DNA of 64,000 bases from Nomia melanderi (GCF_051020985.1 NC_135000.1:8205001-8269000); one strand, 5' to 3'; shown: positions 24,173 through 36,944, numbered from the stretch's first letter. Notes: generated by a model from the sequence alone, not told the origin. A program made the numbers and translations.

Positions 24173-24859
24173 GGGGTTGAAATCGAAGATCAACGCGAAA
24201 ACGGGGAAGCCCGAAGCCGGCGGGTAATGAAATCCATTAGGACCCGATCACTCGGACCGGTTATAATGCGAGTTATCGGGGAACAATCGCGTAAACGCGC
24301 CATTGTCGATAAATATCTGCGCGTTATTAATGCGGCAGGGACGCGTGCGGCCGATAATAAACGCGTACCGGGGGACGAGGCAACGATAGGGGACTCGCCG
24401 CGCGGAAAAAGAATTATTAGAACGAGAAATAAGCGGCGAGCAGAATATGAAAGCGAGGGGGGAAACGAAATAACGCAGGCGGGGGAGGGAACGGGAAACA
24501 ACGGTGCACCGAACGACGACAGAGCAGGCGAGCGAAATAGAATTTTATCGGGGAATATTCGCCTGCGTTATATACAAGGTGGTTACAGCGAACGTTACCC
24601 GGGAATCTGAATTCCGCTGAGAATTTTTCCAAATTACCCCCGCGCCCGCGAGTAAATATTTTTATAGGCGCGCTGTAAAAAAGCGGGGCGTAACGCTCGA
24701 TAATTCCGGCGTAAAATCAATTTAATGTCGCGGCGGACGCGCCGTACGGGAAATCACGGATGATGGTTTTCGTTAATGCCGAGCTTTGTTGCGGAATCGT
24801 TCCGGTTTCTTGATATATTGTTTTGCGTGATTTAGATCGATCGGTGTTTTGATTGTCTG

Positions 24860-25060
24860 ACGATTCGATCGGTCGGAGTCTTGATTATCTGACAATTCAA
24901 TCGTTCAGAGTCTTGATTATTCAACAGTTCAATCGTTCAAAATATCGATTATTCAATTCAATCGTTCAAAATATCGATTATTCAACAGTTCAATCGTTCA
25001 AAATATCGATTATTCAACAAATCAATCGTTCATAGTCTTGGTTGCCCAAAAATTCCATCA
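24860..25060 (+). repeat. Degenerate 8-bp array with a 32-bp higher-order unit
   Basis: Octamers such as ATTCAACA, GTTCAATC, GTTCAAAA and TATCGATT follow each other, and this set of four recurs as a 32-bp unit (for example before and after 24990). TTCAA is the core. Confidence 0.85.
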
Positions 25061-26784
25061 CTCAAATTTCTAGATCAATCCTGAAGATACGTGCCCCCAC
25101 TTTGAAATCTCTAATTTCCGAAATGTAAACGAACGACTTCAGTCTTTCTCGAAAATCGATAGAGCAAACTATACGGTAAATGTCCGCGACTCTAGAGTTA
25201 ATTACCATGAATATTCTTAGCCGTTCCTGTTCCCGAATTTCACGGGCTCCTGGTTTTTCGAGCGGTCGCGTTCGTACACATCTCGAAATGGAATTAATAC
25301 ACGATAATGGCGTATCGAACGGCCGCGTTGGGAAACAGGGGCTTGTTATTATTTCCTCGTTAGAAAGGAAAGGCAGCGCGGAACGGTTCCTTGCCATTTG
25401 TTGCGCGCACGGTAATAAGAATTAATTATTCACGCGCGTTCGATGATACCCCGGGGCGAAATGATTACGGCCGATGGTGGCGGCTCGTTATCGCGTTAAT
25501 AAGTCTCCTGTAACGGTGACGGTGCTGTCGTTAACGGTAACGTACGGGCTGCGGACCGAATCCATCAGGGTATTTGAACCCTTTGGAACCCGGAAAAATT
25601 GCTTCCCATCGGCAACGTTTAATTCGATTGTTCCCGTGAATGCATAAACTGCACTTTGATTTGTTGCTCCGGGATAAAACGAAGCGTTCGTTTTTATGTA
25701 ACGTCTCGACCGTATTATAAATTATTTGTAACATCAAATCGACACACTTTTATGTAATGTCTCAAATATATTATGCTTTTATTTAAACTAACAGCAACGA
25801 GAACTATTATTTGTTTCGATAATATCGTTCTGCAGATACGTTTCTCTTTTTAATCAGTTTTCGCAGAGATGGCTGTCATTGTCGATTCTATTCATAATTA
25901 GCTGTCGATTTGAAAATGTAGCGAAATGAAAGTAGTAATATGAACTTGTACGAAAGAATGAACTTTGACTTCCTAATGTTCAAGTTGAAGGGCACGTTCG
26001 AATTTTTCCAGCCGTTCCCCTCGGAACAAACAGATTAAAGGGAGACTTTCCATTCGACGGATATACATCGGTGTTCCGCGTCGGTGCCGGTTTGTTTAGC
26101 CGGTTTAAATATTTGCGATTTTCCGTGTCGCGTGTGCGACGCCTGTTTGCGCGCAATTAAATTCACGGATTTGTAACATGTCAGGGGAACGCGGTAGCGT
26201 GGACCGTCAAAAATCTTCTCCGAAATCGTTCGAGTTGCAAATGACTTCTTGGAGCTGTTATTTATTCGGAAATCACGCGAAACGAAAAGTACTTTCAATC
26301 TGCTAATTCTAATATGAGAATGACGGGATTAAACGATTTAATCCCGGGAACACGCGCGATTTGAGCGCGATTCGGAGAACGACGCGGAATGCATATTCCA
26401 TTGGTACGCTCGGGAATTCCGCGTCGGAATTAAGTGTTTCCCTTACAATGCGCGAAACACCTGTAAAATCCGTCCCGGAATCCGGCGAGTTGTTCGTGAT
26501 ATTTCAATTACAACGCGTTAGGGCGCTCGTCTGGATCGGCGGCCGCACGTGTCGCTTCCGGGATTACAGTCTACACCGCGGGATGTATTTAATTAACGAG
26601 CTGGCTCGATCGGAAAGCGTTGTTGCGTACACAGCCCGCACCTGGGCCCCGCCATGTTTCGTCGCGTGTTTAAGAAATTCCGTCAGCCCGGAAGCTCTTA
26701 CAACGGCCGGGATAAAGTTGCTCTGCAGGGAGGATCAGGCGAAGGATCCCGACCGGGACTTCGATTTTTCCTTTGCCACGGATG
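25061..26784. other. No identifiable gene
   Basis: Unique-looking noncoding DNA; only a short dyad at 26325. The 146-codon plus frame at 26361 has no recognisable feature. Confidence 0.5.
26325..26345. repeat. Short perfect dyad
   Basis: GGGATTAAA and TTTAATCCC flank a 3-base loop. No poly-T tract follows and no function is assigned. Confidence 0.6.
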
Positions 26785-26905
26785 GATATATAGATAAATG
26801 AGTGAATAGATCAATAGATAACCGCACGGACAAATAAAACGCTGAACGGATAGATCGATAAATAGACAGACGGATAAGCGAACAAGCGGATAACCAGGAA
26901 AACAG
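26785..26905 (+). repeat. Degenerate GATA-type simple repeat
   Basis: GATAGATAAATGAGTG-like units (GATA, GATC, GACA, AATA) dominate about 120 bp with no longer unit. Confidence 0.65.
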
Positions 26906-26956
26906 CTAGAAAACCGTAAATCTAAAAGAACGAAGAACAACCGAACAGAACCGCTC

Positions 26957-27216
26957 TTAACCTCTTAAGGACGACGCGCCACTGTAGTGGCTCCGTCGCT
27001 ACCAATATATCATAGATCATACCCAATTCTACTACTAATTATTGAAGTAAATTGTTAAAGTTAAATTACGTGTATCATATCTTTCAGAAAAATTATAATT
27101 TAATCATCAAAAACTTCATTCCAATGTACTCGTGTAGAGAACAGCATTGTCCGTACAGAACTCTGTCGTACAGAGAAACAGCCCCGCGCAAAATTCAGCC
27201 GTGCCTAAGAGGTTAA
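26957..27216 (+). mobile_element. TTAA MITE, family H
   Basis: TTAACCTCTTAAGGACG and GCCTAAGAGGTTAA bound 260 bp, with the dyad GCCACTGTAGTGGC at 26978-26991. It is the only copy in the window. Interior is AT-rich and noncoding. Confidence 0.72.
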
Positions 27217-29837
27217 ATTCCACGGCATTCGAAAACCCGCGACGCGATAATTAGTCACGTTTCGACTGCGATCGACCCGTAAACACGCGACATTTGTTCC
27301 CGTTCGGTTCGCCGACGGCCATATTTCCTCGCGCCCGAAAGCGCCGTTTATTCGCGACTGTTACAGATTCCACGGGAAGGTCCCGCGTCGCGTATCCGAA
27401 TCGAATCCCGTCCGGCTCGACAAATCGGAATCCCTCGCCGGGAAGCACGGGAATTTCTTCGCGCGTGTCACCGTGGACCGGGATAAAGTTCGAGAGCGAC
27501 GGAATCCCTCACGGTCGAATGAAACCCGTTGAAAAGATTGATTAATCACGGCTGACGCCGGGCCGGCCGACGTCAAAGGGGCACGCGCGCATTTTCCGGC
27601 GAACAGGCTACTCGCGCCGCAAAGGATAATTACATTAGCCCGCCGGCTTTCGCGAAAGTCGGGAAAATAATGAGGAAAGTCGGTTGACAAGCGGTACATT
27701 GTGGCCACCATGGGCGCCGCCATCGTTAACCTCTTTGACGACGCGCGCTGCGTATTAAGACTGCGCCTAGACCCGGTTACCCGCCGACGCTCGAGTTTTT
27801 TCCAGCAGAGTCGGGCTGTTGAACCGACAGCCTTGGAAACATCAGAGTTTCTATGGAGAATCAATCGAAGAAACCGTTCAATTCTGAATCTTCGATCAGC
27901 AATTCGGCTGGCTATTCTGCTATCGTCTTCCATGTAATTTGTCGTCGAACATCTCGCGCGATCGCGTAGAATGGACGCTTCTTGAATATTTTTTGGTTGA
28001 TATGTGCTTCAAAAATGAACAATTTTAGTAGAAACATTGTAACGAAGTTTGTATCGAGGCAGAAGAGTCTGGTAATGTGTTGACTTTTGTAAGAGTAGTT
28101 AAATTCTGTTAATTGGAAGTAGATTATCTGTTGAATATGTTTTAGCATTGATGATAATGCTACTCTAAGTAGGAACTCGAGGAAGATCGAGAAACAAGGG
28201 GACAATGGAGTCCCGAAAGAGGCAGAGACAGTCAGTAGCTGACAGAGAGCCACGGAAAGATGAATTTCCCGTAGTAATGACGTTCCAGCAATAAAATCAA
28301 ACGAACGTTCGTTCACTCGCGAAACAGTTGAACGATTGAATTATCGGCGAGACGCGAGAATTTCCGCGTGCAGCCGAGTCGCCGGGATAATTTAAGATGA
28401 AGTCGGATACCATGCTTTACCGTAATGCGTGTTACTCCAATTTTACGCAAACTTTCGCGGTATTTTACACTTTTCCCCATAAAGTCGCCCGTTTGCGGAC
28501 TCCGGGTGCCGGCCGGCGCACAATGTAAACGAGAATTAACGGGCGCGCTTTATACAACGGATTCCAGCGCGCGAGTGAAAACAAATTCACACTCGGAAAT
28601 TTAATAACGCGGTTAAATGCGCGCGCGACACAAAGGGGGGAAAACAAAAAGGCGCTCGGATATACTTTCAGCCGGTGGACGGCGTCGATATTAAGCTGCC
28701 ACCACACCGGTGTCTTACGAACGAGCGGTAATAACTGTCGCGCGACCTTACGGGGGGAGGCCGGAATTCGCGCGCGAACTGTTAAGATTTCACGCGGGCA
28801 TTCTCGAGCGTTACTTTCGTTACGAGGAGAGCGTTCGACCGTGCGGATGATAAAATAATGCGGGGAATCGTGCACTATCGGGGAGATGCAGTTTTATATG
28901 CGCTTTGAAATAACAGACATCGTGCGCTGCAGGATCGTCGGTACTCCGATCCGTAATCGGGAAACGTTTCTCGCGTCGGTACACAACGGGTATTCACAGA
29001 AATAAACCGGACGATACGGAAAATAAGATTTCTGTTTATATTGCATCGGAAATGCAGCGGAACGCGCGCGGAACGGAAAACATTCGGCGCACCTTATAAA
29101 CAGTTAAGCATCGCTGCGGACTGCAGCTCTATTGTAAAATTATTTATACAACATGGAGCGGAGAATAATAGGTTTCCGAAAAGAGATACCTAAAATACCC
29201 TCCGAGTAGTTTCCTCCGCCAATTTTCCTACTTCCTCTCACAAAATTCGTTAGAATCTCGCGAGAATCCGACGAAACTACTTCGAACGTTCAACGCGGTC
29301 ACTATCAATTCGTTACTATGCAACTTATTGTACTATGCAACGATTCATAAAATTATTAAAACAACCGATCGAGCTACAGATCGACCACTGAAACCACCAC
29401 TAAGTCATATTTCTCCAAAAATCGTACACCATTTTCAAAACGGCTCAAACATCGCGAAACGACGAAACGCCACTGCTGCTAGCTAAATGCGAGCTAACGC
29501 AAGAGTTTCAACCAGTAGAAACCTCGTTTCTCTCGCGCTCGGTGTGACCGGAGCCTAAGCAAGATGGCCGAAATCGGCATCCGGCGGTATTCGAACCGCA
29601 GCGGGAAAAAGGGCCGCGCATGTCAAAGGCATTTTTAATAAATACCACGGCGGCCACGGTTGCCCCCATTTCCCGCGTATTCCTGCGACACGTCTTGCGG
29701 CCGCGCGTATTTCCATGAAAAATTTATCGGCGCCGAGGCTACCGGGTCCGGATCAAAGCCGGCGGATCACGAATTATATAGGGCGTTCGGTGGCCGTCGC
29801 CGTAGAGGACACTGTGTGTTCTTTTTTACTCACTGAC
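27217..29837. other. Probable intron of the rhomboid gene; no exon recognised
   Basis: This lies immediately downstream (minus strand) of the rhomboid exon. I looked for the expected YRPD, GWxHLGxN and GASGG-type blocks on the minus strand and did not find them. Confidence 0.45.
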
Positions 29838-29955
29838 CTCCACGAGGGTGATAAGGATGATGAAGAGAGGCGGCGGGCAACAAGTGTAGTGATCGGCGTA
29901 GTACTTCCGGTCCCTTTCCTCCGTCAGGAATTCGTCGCCGATCATGCGGACCATC
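29838..29955 (-). CDS. Internal exon of a rhomboid-family intramembrane serine protease (RHBDL1/RHBDL3/rho-4-like)
   Basis: The exon has one leading base followed by 39 codons. Read on the minus strand it encodes MVRMIGDEFLTEE, then DRKYYADHYTCCPPP, then a hydrophobic run (LFIILITLVE) that begins the first membrane span. The DRK-YY-x-x-YTCCPPP block followed by a hydrophobic stretch ending in E is characteristic of animal rhomboid proteases of the RHBDL1/RHBDL3 and fly rho-4 group, which cleave membrane-anchored substrates within the membrane. The splice sites are good: the acceptor is TTTTCGTTTTCAG just above 29955 and the donor is GTGGAG|GTCAGT at 29838. The exon is entered after two bases of a codon and left on a codon boundary. 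The EF-hand region expected before it and the GxSG/His catalytic exons expected after it were not found. They may lie in short exons I missed or outside the window. The rhomboid family call is firm; the exact orthologue is less certain. Confidence 0.85.
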
Positions 29956-30931
29956 CTGAAAACGAAAATCAGTCTCGTCAGCGGCGGTTCCTTGAAACTT
30001 CGACATCTGGAATCGACGTTCCAAACGATCGAAGTGTCGTCTAATCGGTTAAATTCGGTAATTACACGATTCATTGAGGCGATTACGCACCGATCTGATC
30101 ATAACGAAGAAAGCAAAGCGTCCTATGACGTCGTACCAGCTTCTCGGTACTTACCCAGATCGGTAACTTGATTCTTAACGATGTTAATACAGAGAACAGT
30201 GCTACACGATTCGAAATTAATCTATCGACTCGCAGACGGAGTACCCTGCAACTAATCACCGGGGCCCGAGGCAGTTTTCACGCGGAGAGATAGTCCTCGT
30301 TAATCGTCGCCAGAGGTAGCGAAATAACGAGGAATTAACTAGACCGATTCACCGGCGAGAAAAGGAGCAGTCTCGGGAACGACTTCTGCCGTCCATCTCA
30401 TTATCCTACGGATATCTTCGTTTTTCGTAGTTATTCCTTCGTATCAAAGAAACGCAGGAATAATTAGGCGTTACAATCCTCGCGTATTATCAACTTATCA
30501 ACACGTTAAGCTCCATGAAAATCTCTAGAGTTTTCCTTTTGCAAAGAAAATCAGGAACAATTATTAATCATTCGTTACGATGTTTGCCTTACATTGTTAT
30601 CAACTAAGTCACTAAACATTTCCATTCCACACCGGTTATCTCGCATGCCGATTGTTTTCCAATCATCCGGAAGCGTCGGTCACCAGCAACTGACAGGACG
30701 CTCAACGTTAATCCATTTCCGGTAGCTAAACCGTGAACCCCGGCGACCAGTCTCGCGGGACACCGGACGAGGCGGGCGGCCCAAGTATCCGTGAAATGGA
30801 AAACTAAACCGTGCAAGGCGCGCGCCTGGGACCAGCGAAAATGAAGACGGCGGGAGATATGGTCTCCGAAAGTGAAAAGAAAAGGAAAAAGGGAAGGGTC
30901 GGATATATCACGGATGCAGAGAGGAGTCGCG

Positions 30932-30975
30932 ATCCTCCCTCTCTCTCTCGCTCACTCTGTCTCCCTTTTTCTCTC
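30932..30975 (+). repeat. CT-rich simple repeat
   Basis: An imperfect CTCTCTCT tract interrupted by CACTCTGTC and CTTTTT. Confidence 0.7.
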
Positions 30976-32147
30976 TGCGTCTGTCTCGTAGGCGCACACC
31001 TAATTGCCAGTGCGCGCCTCGAGACACCGTAGATCGCACGAGCGATTTCCAATTAGCGATGTGACTGATATACCCGGGTTCAAGGAAACGAGAAAGGGGT
31101 CGCGTCTCTCTCCGCTCTTTGCCCCCTGCTTCCTCTGGCCCGCCTCGGTGACTCGCTGGCGCAGGTGGCGCGGTGGCTCGACGTCTGTCACGCTTCTCTC
31201 GACGAGACGGCGCGCGCGGCGGGACAGAGGAGTACCCGGCTACGAAGGATACTGATTAATTGCGGCCACTATAGATCGGACCTCCGTTATTAACCGACGC
31301 GATGCCCGGGGAGCTGATTCACCGCGGGAAATCCTCCGGCCAGCGAAGCTCGGGAATTCGCTTCATCGGACTTGCCTTTGCTTGCTGCCATTTTTATCTC
31401 TTCGGTATTGACACTTTTTTCAGATGCTGTGCTAGCGTATTGTTGGATTTTTGGGATTGATAGTATTCTGGTTTTTTGGGAAGTTTCGTAGGGGAATTGA
31501 AGGGAATGTGATTCTCGCGGGGTAACGGTTGAGTTGGAGATGTTGGGATGATTTTAATTTATTGAGAGTGATCTTCCGGAGTTTATTAAGGAGAAATGAG
31601 ATAAAACGTGGCGTTTGGGTTGGTTTATAGCCAAGTTTTCCTGAATTTCGTGGTGTTTATAGCACTGGCGTTTATTATAGTTTATTCCAGTGGTATTAGA
31701 AGACTTGATCTTCGTTTGAAAGAAGTTTGAAGGTAGGGAATTAAGACGTACATGTTATTACCTGGATGAAACAATTATCATAAACATACAAACATAGAAA
31801 CATAATAATATTATGGTTAAGCAATTATCTATAAATCACTGGAGTTGTGTTTTACTAAGATTATTCTTCCTTTAACTCTTCGAAGCCCTCTGCCTCCAAG
31901 CGAAGGTAGCAAACAGATGACTGAACTATTTAAAGAAAATTCTACACAGTTGAAACAATGTTGTTAACAAAATAGAAACTTGGTAGCTAGGATTACTCGT
32001 TAACAGTCTTACAATTCACAGATGCATCGAACATTAGACGTATCAATGTAAAAACGAACGTTCAGATCGATGCGAAAAATTGCCACAGGTCTTACAAGTG
32101 TCTTGCCATTGGTAAACCAGACGTTGCTCGCGAATTCCGTGAGCGTA

Positions 32148-32298
32148 ATGAAACTTGCCGTCATCGGTGACCGCGGGGAAAAGAAACAGAGGGAAGGCAG
32201 TGGGCATAATCAAATTGGATCTCGAGTTTTCCGCGATAGTTGCAGACGCGGTCCCGCCGGGAGCGTCGCGGCCACCGAGTGGAAAGTAGGGAACACAG
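32148..32298 (+). other. Weak candidate plus-strand exon ending in a consensus splice donor
   Basis: An ATG at 32148 opens a 50-codon frame starting MKLAVIGDRGEKK that reaches CACAG|GTAAGTA, a near-perfect donor, at 32298. Without splicing the frame stops 8 bases later. The protein has no recognisable motif and codon use is not clearly coding. It could be a 5' exon on the plus strand or a chance donor. Confidence 0.15.
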
Positions 32299-34916
32299 GT
32301 AAGTAAGCCGGTTACTACTTTAACTACCGTGTCACCCTATATCGGCTTTAATTACACGGAGTCGCGACCCTTCGCCAATGATCCCGGCGAAGTTTCGCCC
32401 TTCCGAACTTCGCGTGAAGTGGCGGGCTCGCGTTTCGGTGCGCTCCGCACTTCAGACCGCGCGCGTCTCCGTTGATCTGCCCGCGTTTTCACACGCTGAA
32501 CTGTTGTTCTAACATTCTGAACCGCTGCTTTTCAACTAATCTCGGATTCAGTGGGATTCTAGACACTCCCAAGCGTTGACTTCCTTAATAATCGCGGTAC
32601 ACGGAGGAAGAATCTCGAAAATCGACCAACGCAAGCTAGTTTCAGATGAAACCAGTTTCTATTCCAATAGTTGTAACCGTTGAAAAATAACTTAAAATAC
32701 CTTGCATCTGACAATTATTTTATTATCTATTTAATTCCTTGCATTTCGAAGAATCTATGGAGCAACTTGTATCAAGATAAGTGAATAATTTTCAAGCTAA
32801 CCCACGTCAATTCCAATTGAAGCCGTGAGTCCCAACAGCACGAGTCCAACTATTATCCTAAGCGAATCAATTCCTGTATGTTTTGGCTAATTTAATATTA
32901 ATCTTGATTATTTATAACATTAATTATACATATACTTTCATTACATATTAGAACCAGAGTACGATAAAGACAGCTAAGCGAATCGTCTGGCAAAAACAGG
33001 GCGCGTCTTTCAGAATTCCTGTCTTCAATCGCTGTAGCCGTTGAACAATATCTAGAAACATTCCTGAGCCATTAAGGATTGATTTCGGAGGATCTATAGA
33101 GCAACTTGTGCCAAGTGGACCGTGGGGATTCTCAAATCCGGAAGATTTATCGGGAAAACCTACGTGTCCCCAGCAGCGCAGGCTCCTCGAGCAACATCGC
33201 GTCCCGATTGAAATTACCGGAAGTACCGACAAAAATCCGGCGGATCCTTACAATAAAATCGTCGAGCGCGAGGGATTACGTTCTTACAAATCTACGGACA
33301 AGAGCGCACGACAAGTCCCGGGCATAATACGCCCGTAATAATCGTCCGACGTCTTATCCCCTAGCCGGCGCTGCTGGCGGGAGGATTCCTGCGGGATAAG
33401 TAGTCCTTAAATCCGATTTCACCCGTCCGCGATCAAAGCCGCCGGGAAATCGAATCTTTCGGAGATCGGCCCGACGCATCGGGAACCGATCGAGAATACG
33501 CGAGCCGATGCAAGAGTGCACACGCGCGGGCCGATGCGGGAGTGCATTAAGCCGATCGACGAGAGCCACGTTAAACGCACTGGTCGTTCCATTGTTTCGT
33601 TCCGCAGCGAGGACACGGAGCACAGTTTGACAAAGTCGGAGAACGAGTGGAACGAGAAAAAGAGAGGCAGACACGGTGCTCTGAGTATCTAGGGTCAAGA
33701 CACGGGACTTCGAATCGATGCAAATACAAACACGCGACAAAGGAAATATCAATTTCATTAACTTCGATGTAACTTTCTGAAACCTAGTCGAGCGGATTGT
33801 CGAGATCGTCGCGACTAAAATGAGTCCAAACACGACGAGAATCGGAGTGTTTCGTCGATTCGATGGAAACGAGCCTTTAATTCCGCGAATTACGTTAAAT
33901 CGCGAAACTAGTCCGATTCCCATCGTGTTTGGACTCGTTCTAATCGCAACGATCTCAGCAATCCACTATTTAACAATAGATACAAGTTAAAAATATAAAT
34001 ACGTGGTCAATCTGAGATGTCTATAGAGCAATCTTTCAGCGTGCTGATCGTGTTCATTAATTTCTGAATTAAACATCAACTTAGCAACACGTTGGTGGCT
34101 TTCAATTTTCGTTACGCGAGCGGTCGAATTTTTGGGTTCCGTGCACAGACGGCCGTACTGCGCGACGCTACGGAGCAGCGTCTTGTTTCCCCGGCGGACG
34201 TAGTTGCGGCCGGGCTGACCCGCGTTTGATTTATCGCAAAATTTCCCAGGGTCCTCTCTCGTGGGGAATACAGCGGGGCGACGTCCGGATATGCGCGCGC
34301 GGAGTCCTAATAATCTAATATGCCGCGACCTGAGCGCAATTTCATGCTTTCTCGGGCATGCCTGGCCTCCCCTCGTGTGTCCTTCCCTCCCTTGCGTCGC
34401 GATCAAACGTTCTTCCGTGGCTACGGGCCGCCGTCTTTCGTTCCGAACTCCGTCCCGTCCTCGTCCGCCCGATCTAAATGAAATACACATCGAAATTCCG
34501 ACGGCGGCTGCCTTTTCCCGGTATTCCCGATAAAATTCGAAGAGGGTAATCGTGCTCGATGCTTCCGGTATAATTTATTTACGCTTTGATCATCGGATAA
34601 CCATCTTCTCGGCGGAACGGGCACCCGAGAAACGTAGATTTCCCTTATTTCGCCGTCCGCGGGCGAGGACTTCTCTTAAACGCTCGAGATCTCGGCCGGA
34701 GATCTTTGTCTCTCGGTGCTCGACCGATCGAACTGCGTGCTGCGAATCTTTGTGCGTCGGATACGAATGTCTGATGTCTCGGAAATGCCGACGTTCGTCC
34801 TCGAGGGGTTCAGTTTGAAACGTCGCTGGGGAAGTTGCAGGATTCGCGAGGAACAGATTTCTAGAAACGATCGTTTTCCTTGTTGCAGTAACCGAGTTCC
34901 TCTTCAATGACGGGCA

Positions 34917-35130
34917 TCAACCATTTGCACTCCGGAAGTGTTTCGCTGGAAGTACTCGACATTCTCTAATGAAACAGACGACGTTTTCGAACTAACTTGA
35001 CGAGAGGTCGCATGTAAATCGAGAAGCGGAACCGTTTCGTTCCAATATCTCGAGCGCGAAGATTTTTGAAGCAGAGAATCTTCCGATAGATACATTTCTG
35101 AAGTTACTCCGTTTCTCGAGTAATTCAATT
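34917..35130 (-). mobile_element. Family A-like remnant, left end only
   Basis: It starts TCAACCATTTGCACTCCGGA, then shows reversed family A interior (TCTCTAATGAAACAGACGAC). The right terminus is not recognisable. Confidence 0.45.
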
Positions 35131-35279
35131 ATTCGGCATGTACGAAATGTCGCTAGACCTAGCGTTAGAAAATCTCTTCGTTCTACGAGTGTTATTCAAG
35201 TGATTTTCAAACTAACTCCTGGAATCATTAGCGCTAACTCAAAACATTCGAATGGTATTGTTGTCGCTCGAGGAGCGTA

Positions 35280-35525
35280 TTAACCCTTTGCACTCGAGAG
35301 GTGACTCTCAGTCACCATTTCATTTGATATAACAAAATTACAAAATGTTATACATAATATTAAGTTTTCTATAATGCAACAATATGTGAAATATTTATAT
35401 AAAATAGCTCTGTTTCTCAACTGACGCGCGTTTTCTCATTAGTTCGTTTCAAATAATGTCGTCCATGTTTCATCGAAAAATTGTCGAATGATTCTAGTGA
35501 AAAGCTTCCGAGTGCAAAGGGTTAA
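35280..35525 (+). mobile_element. TTAA MITE, family A, intact
   Basis: TTAACCCTTTGCACTCGAGA and CTTCCGAGTGCAAAGGGTTAA bound 246 bp, with the dyad GGTGACTCTCAGTCACC. The right TTAA is also the left TTAA of a C element. Confidence 0.9.
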
Positions 35526-35724
35526 CCCTTCGCGGACGAAGATTCTTCGAAATGTACAAAACCTTCAACAGATGAAGTTAAATTACATATCAATTGTATA
35601 ATTAACAGAACAAAAGGAAGCTACGTGGTCTCTCCTTATTCAATCGAATCATGTTTTTGTGACTTCTTCGAAATATGAAAATTTCATCTCGCCGGAATAT
35701 CGACATTCGCCCGCAAAGGGTCAA
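35522..35724 (+). mobile_element. TTAA MITE, family C
   Basis: TTAACCCTTCGCGGACGAAG on the left and CGCCCGCAAAGGGTCAA on the right bound 203 bp; the last TTAA is mutated. It contains the internal AATTAACAG site that is disrupted in the copy at 13489. Confidence 0.82.
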
Positions 35725-36354
35725 AAGTGAAACAAATTTAACGCGCGTGAACATTTCGAATTAAACAGTGGTTGATTAGTCGCCGTTAGTATCGGGAGGG
35801 CCGCGCGGAACGAAGAAAAAAGGAGGAGGCTTCGGAATAGAGGGAACCCGACGAGGAAAGTAGTTTCCTCGGGAAAGGAAATTGACTTCTGGCTGCCGAG
35901 GACACGTGCCCGGACTACGCGCAGCTGTCCGTGCTGTTAACCAACGACGCCGGTGCACCACGTCGCCCCATAAGCTCGTAAACGTAGTTCACTCGTAAAA
36001 AAGCTCTGTCCCGTCGCTCTCTCCCTCGTATTTGTCCCGTGTACGCTCGGCTATATAGGTTCCGGCTAAAGAGGAGAACGGCCCTTGCTCGGCTGTCGGA
36101 TGGCGAATAATTAAACTTTTTTCGACGTGCTAACTAACGCGTGTATCAATGAATATTCTCGCTGCGTCACTAGAATTAAGTGGAGCATAGAGTGAAAGCT
36201 GCCGACAACACTGAAATTAGGAACTTCGGAATTCTCGTTCATTTTGGAGATCGATTGATTTACTTTTCATAGTTTCCATTTGTAATTAGTAGTCGATTTG
36301 TTTTCTTTGGCATAAGGTATTTAGATAAGATTGTGAGATTCTCGAAGACGCAAG

Positions 36355-36620
36355 CTTTAATCTTAAGGAATCGACTGATCGGAGAATCACAGAAGTCGCA
36401 AACGAACTGATTTACCGATCCAAGAATAGCCGGGACTGGGAATGAAGTAATTCGGGGATCCTAGAAGTGACAAATGAACCAGCTCGTTAATACAGGAATC
36501 ACAAATAAACCGTTTTACCGGTTCACGAATGACGAACAAACCGATCGACTAATTCAGTGATCGCTGGTAAACCGATTCGCTGAATCGGGAATCGCAAATA
36601 AACCAATTTATTAATTCCGA
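36355..36620 (+). repeat. Degenerate tandem array, period about 32 bp
   Basis: Units resemble GGAATCGCAAATAAACCGAT followed by 10-12 variable bases ending AATTC; for example AGGAATCACAAATAAACCGT and GGGAATCGCAAATAAACCAA. The period varies between about 29 and 35 bp. Confidence 0.65.
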
Positions 36621-36910
36621 GTGCGCGATATAGCCGAGAATCAACGGGGGGATCAATAATTCACTGAATTCCGAACAAGTTTCCAGAAAACGCCGGCGAT
36701 CGCGAACGAGTCAAACCGCGTCCGACCAATTTCGCTCGTTACCACTAAGATCGCAGAGGGTCGCGGTTATAAAGGATGACGCAGCGGGCAAAATTAATCT
36801 CGTGTTTTGCAGATGCCAGCGATAGAAGGGGATTGTTCTCGATTTTCCAGTCCGCCGTCGGAGAGCCTCTCTCTCCGTGTACTACGTGCGTGTGCACCAG
36901 CATGTACGCG

Positions 36911-36944
36911 CGTTTGTGTGTGTCTGTGTCTGTGTGTGTGTGTG
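36911..36944 (+). repeat. GT microsatellite
   Basis: A GTGTGTCTGTGTCTGTGTGT-type tract in a CpG-containing context. Confidence 0.85.

Larger units (their letters stand above)
29956..34916. other. Probable intron or upstream DNA; no exon recognised
   Basis: Contains a CT repeat and the weak candidate exon at 32148. No EF-hand loop was recognised on the minus strand. The 189-codon minus frame at 33354-33923 shows no domain. Confidence 0.45.

Noticed and set aside
32120..32190. Minus-strand string resembling DDGKFHYAHGIREQ
   Set aside because: No acceptor AG follows the nearby pyrimidine tract in a usable position, and the opposite strand has the better splice donor.
33108..33338. Plus frame with a reasonable-looking protein (FSNPEDLSGKPTCPQQ)
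   Set aside because: No recognised family, no clear start or splice sites, and an open antisense frame across its first half.
34421..34624. Possible EF-hand loop on the minus strand (DRADEDGTEFGTKDGG)
   Set aside because: When the D-x-D-G core is aligned, loop position 1 is R instead of D and the frame stops right after; not a credible EF-hand exon.
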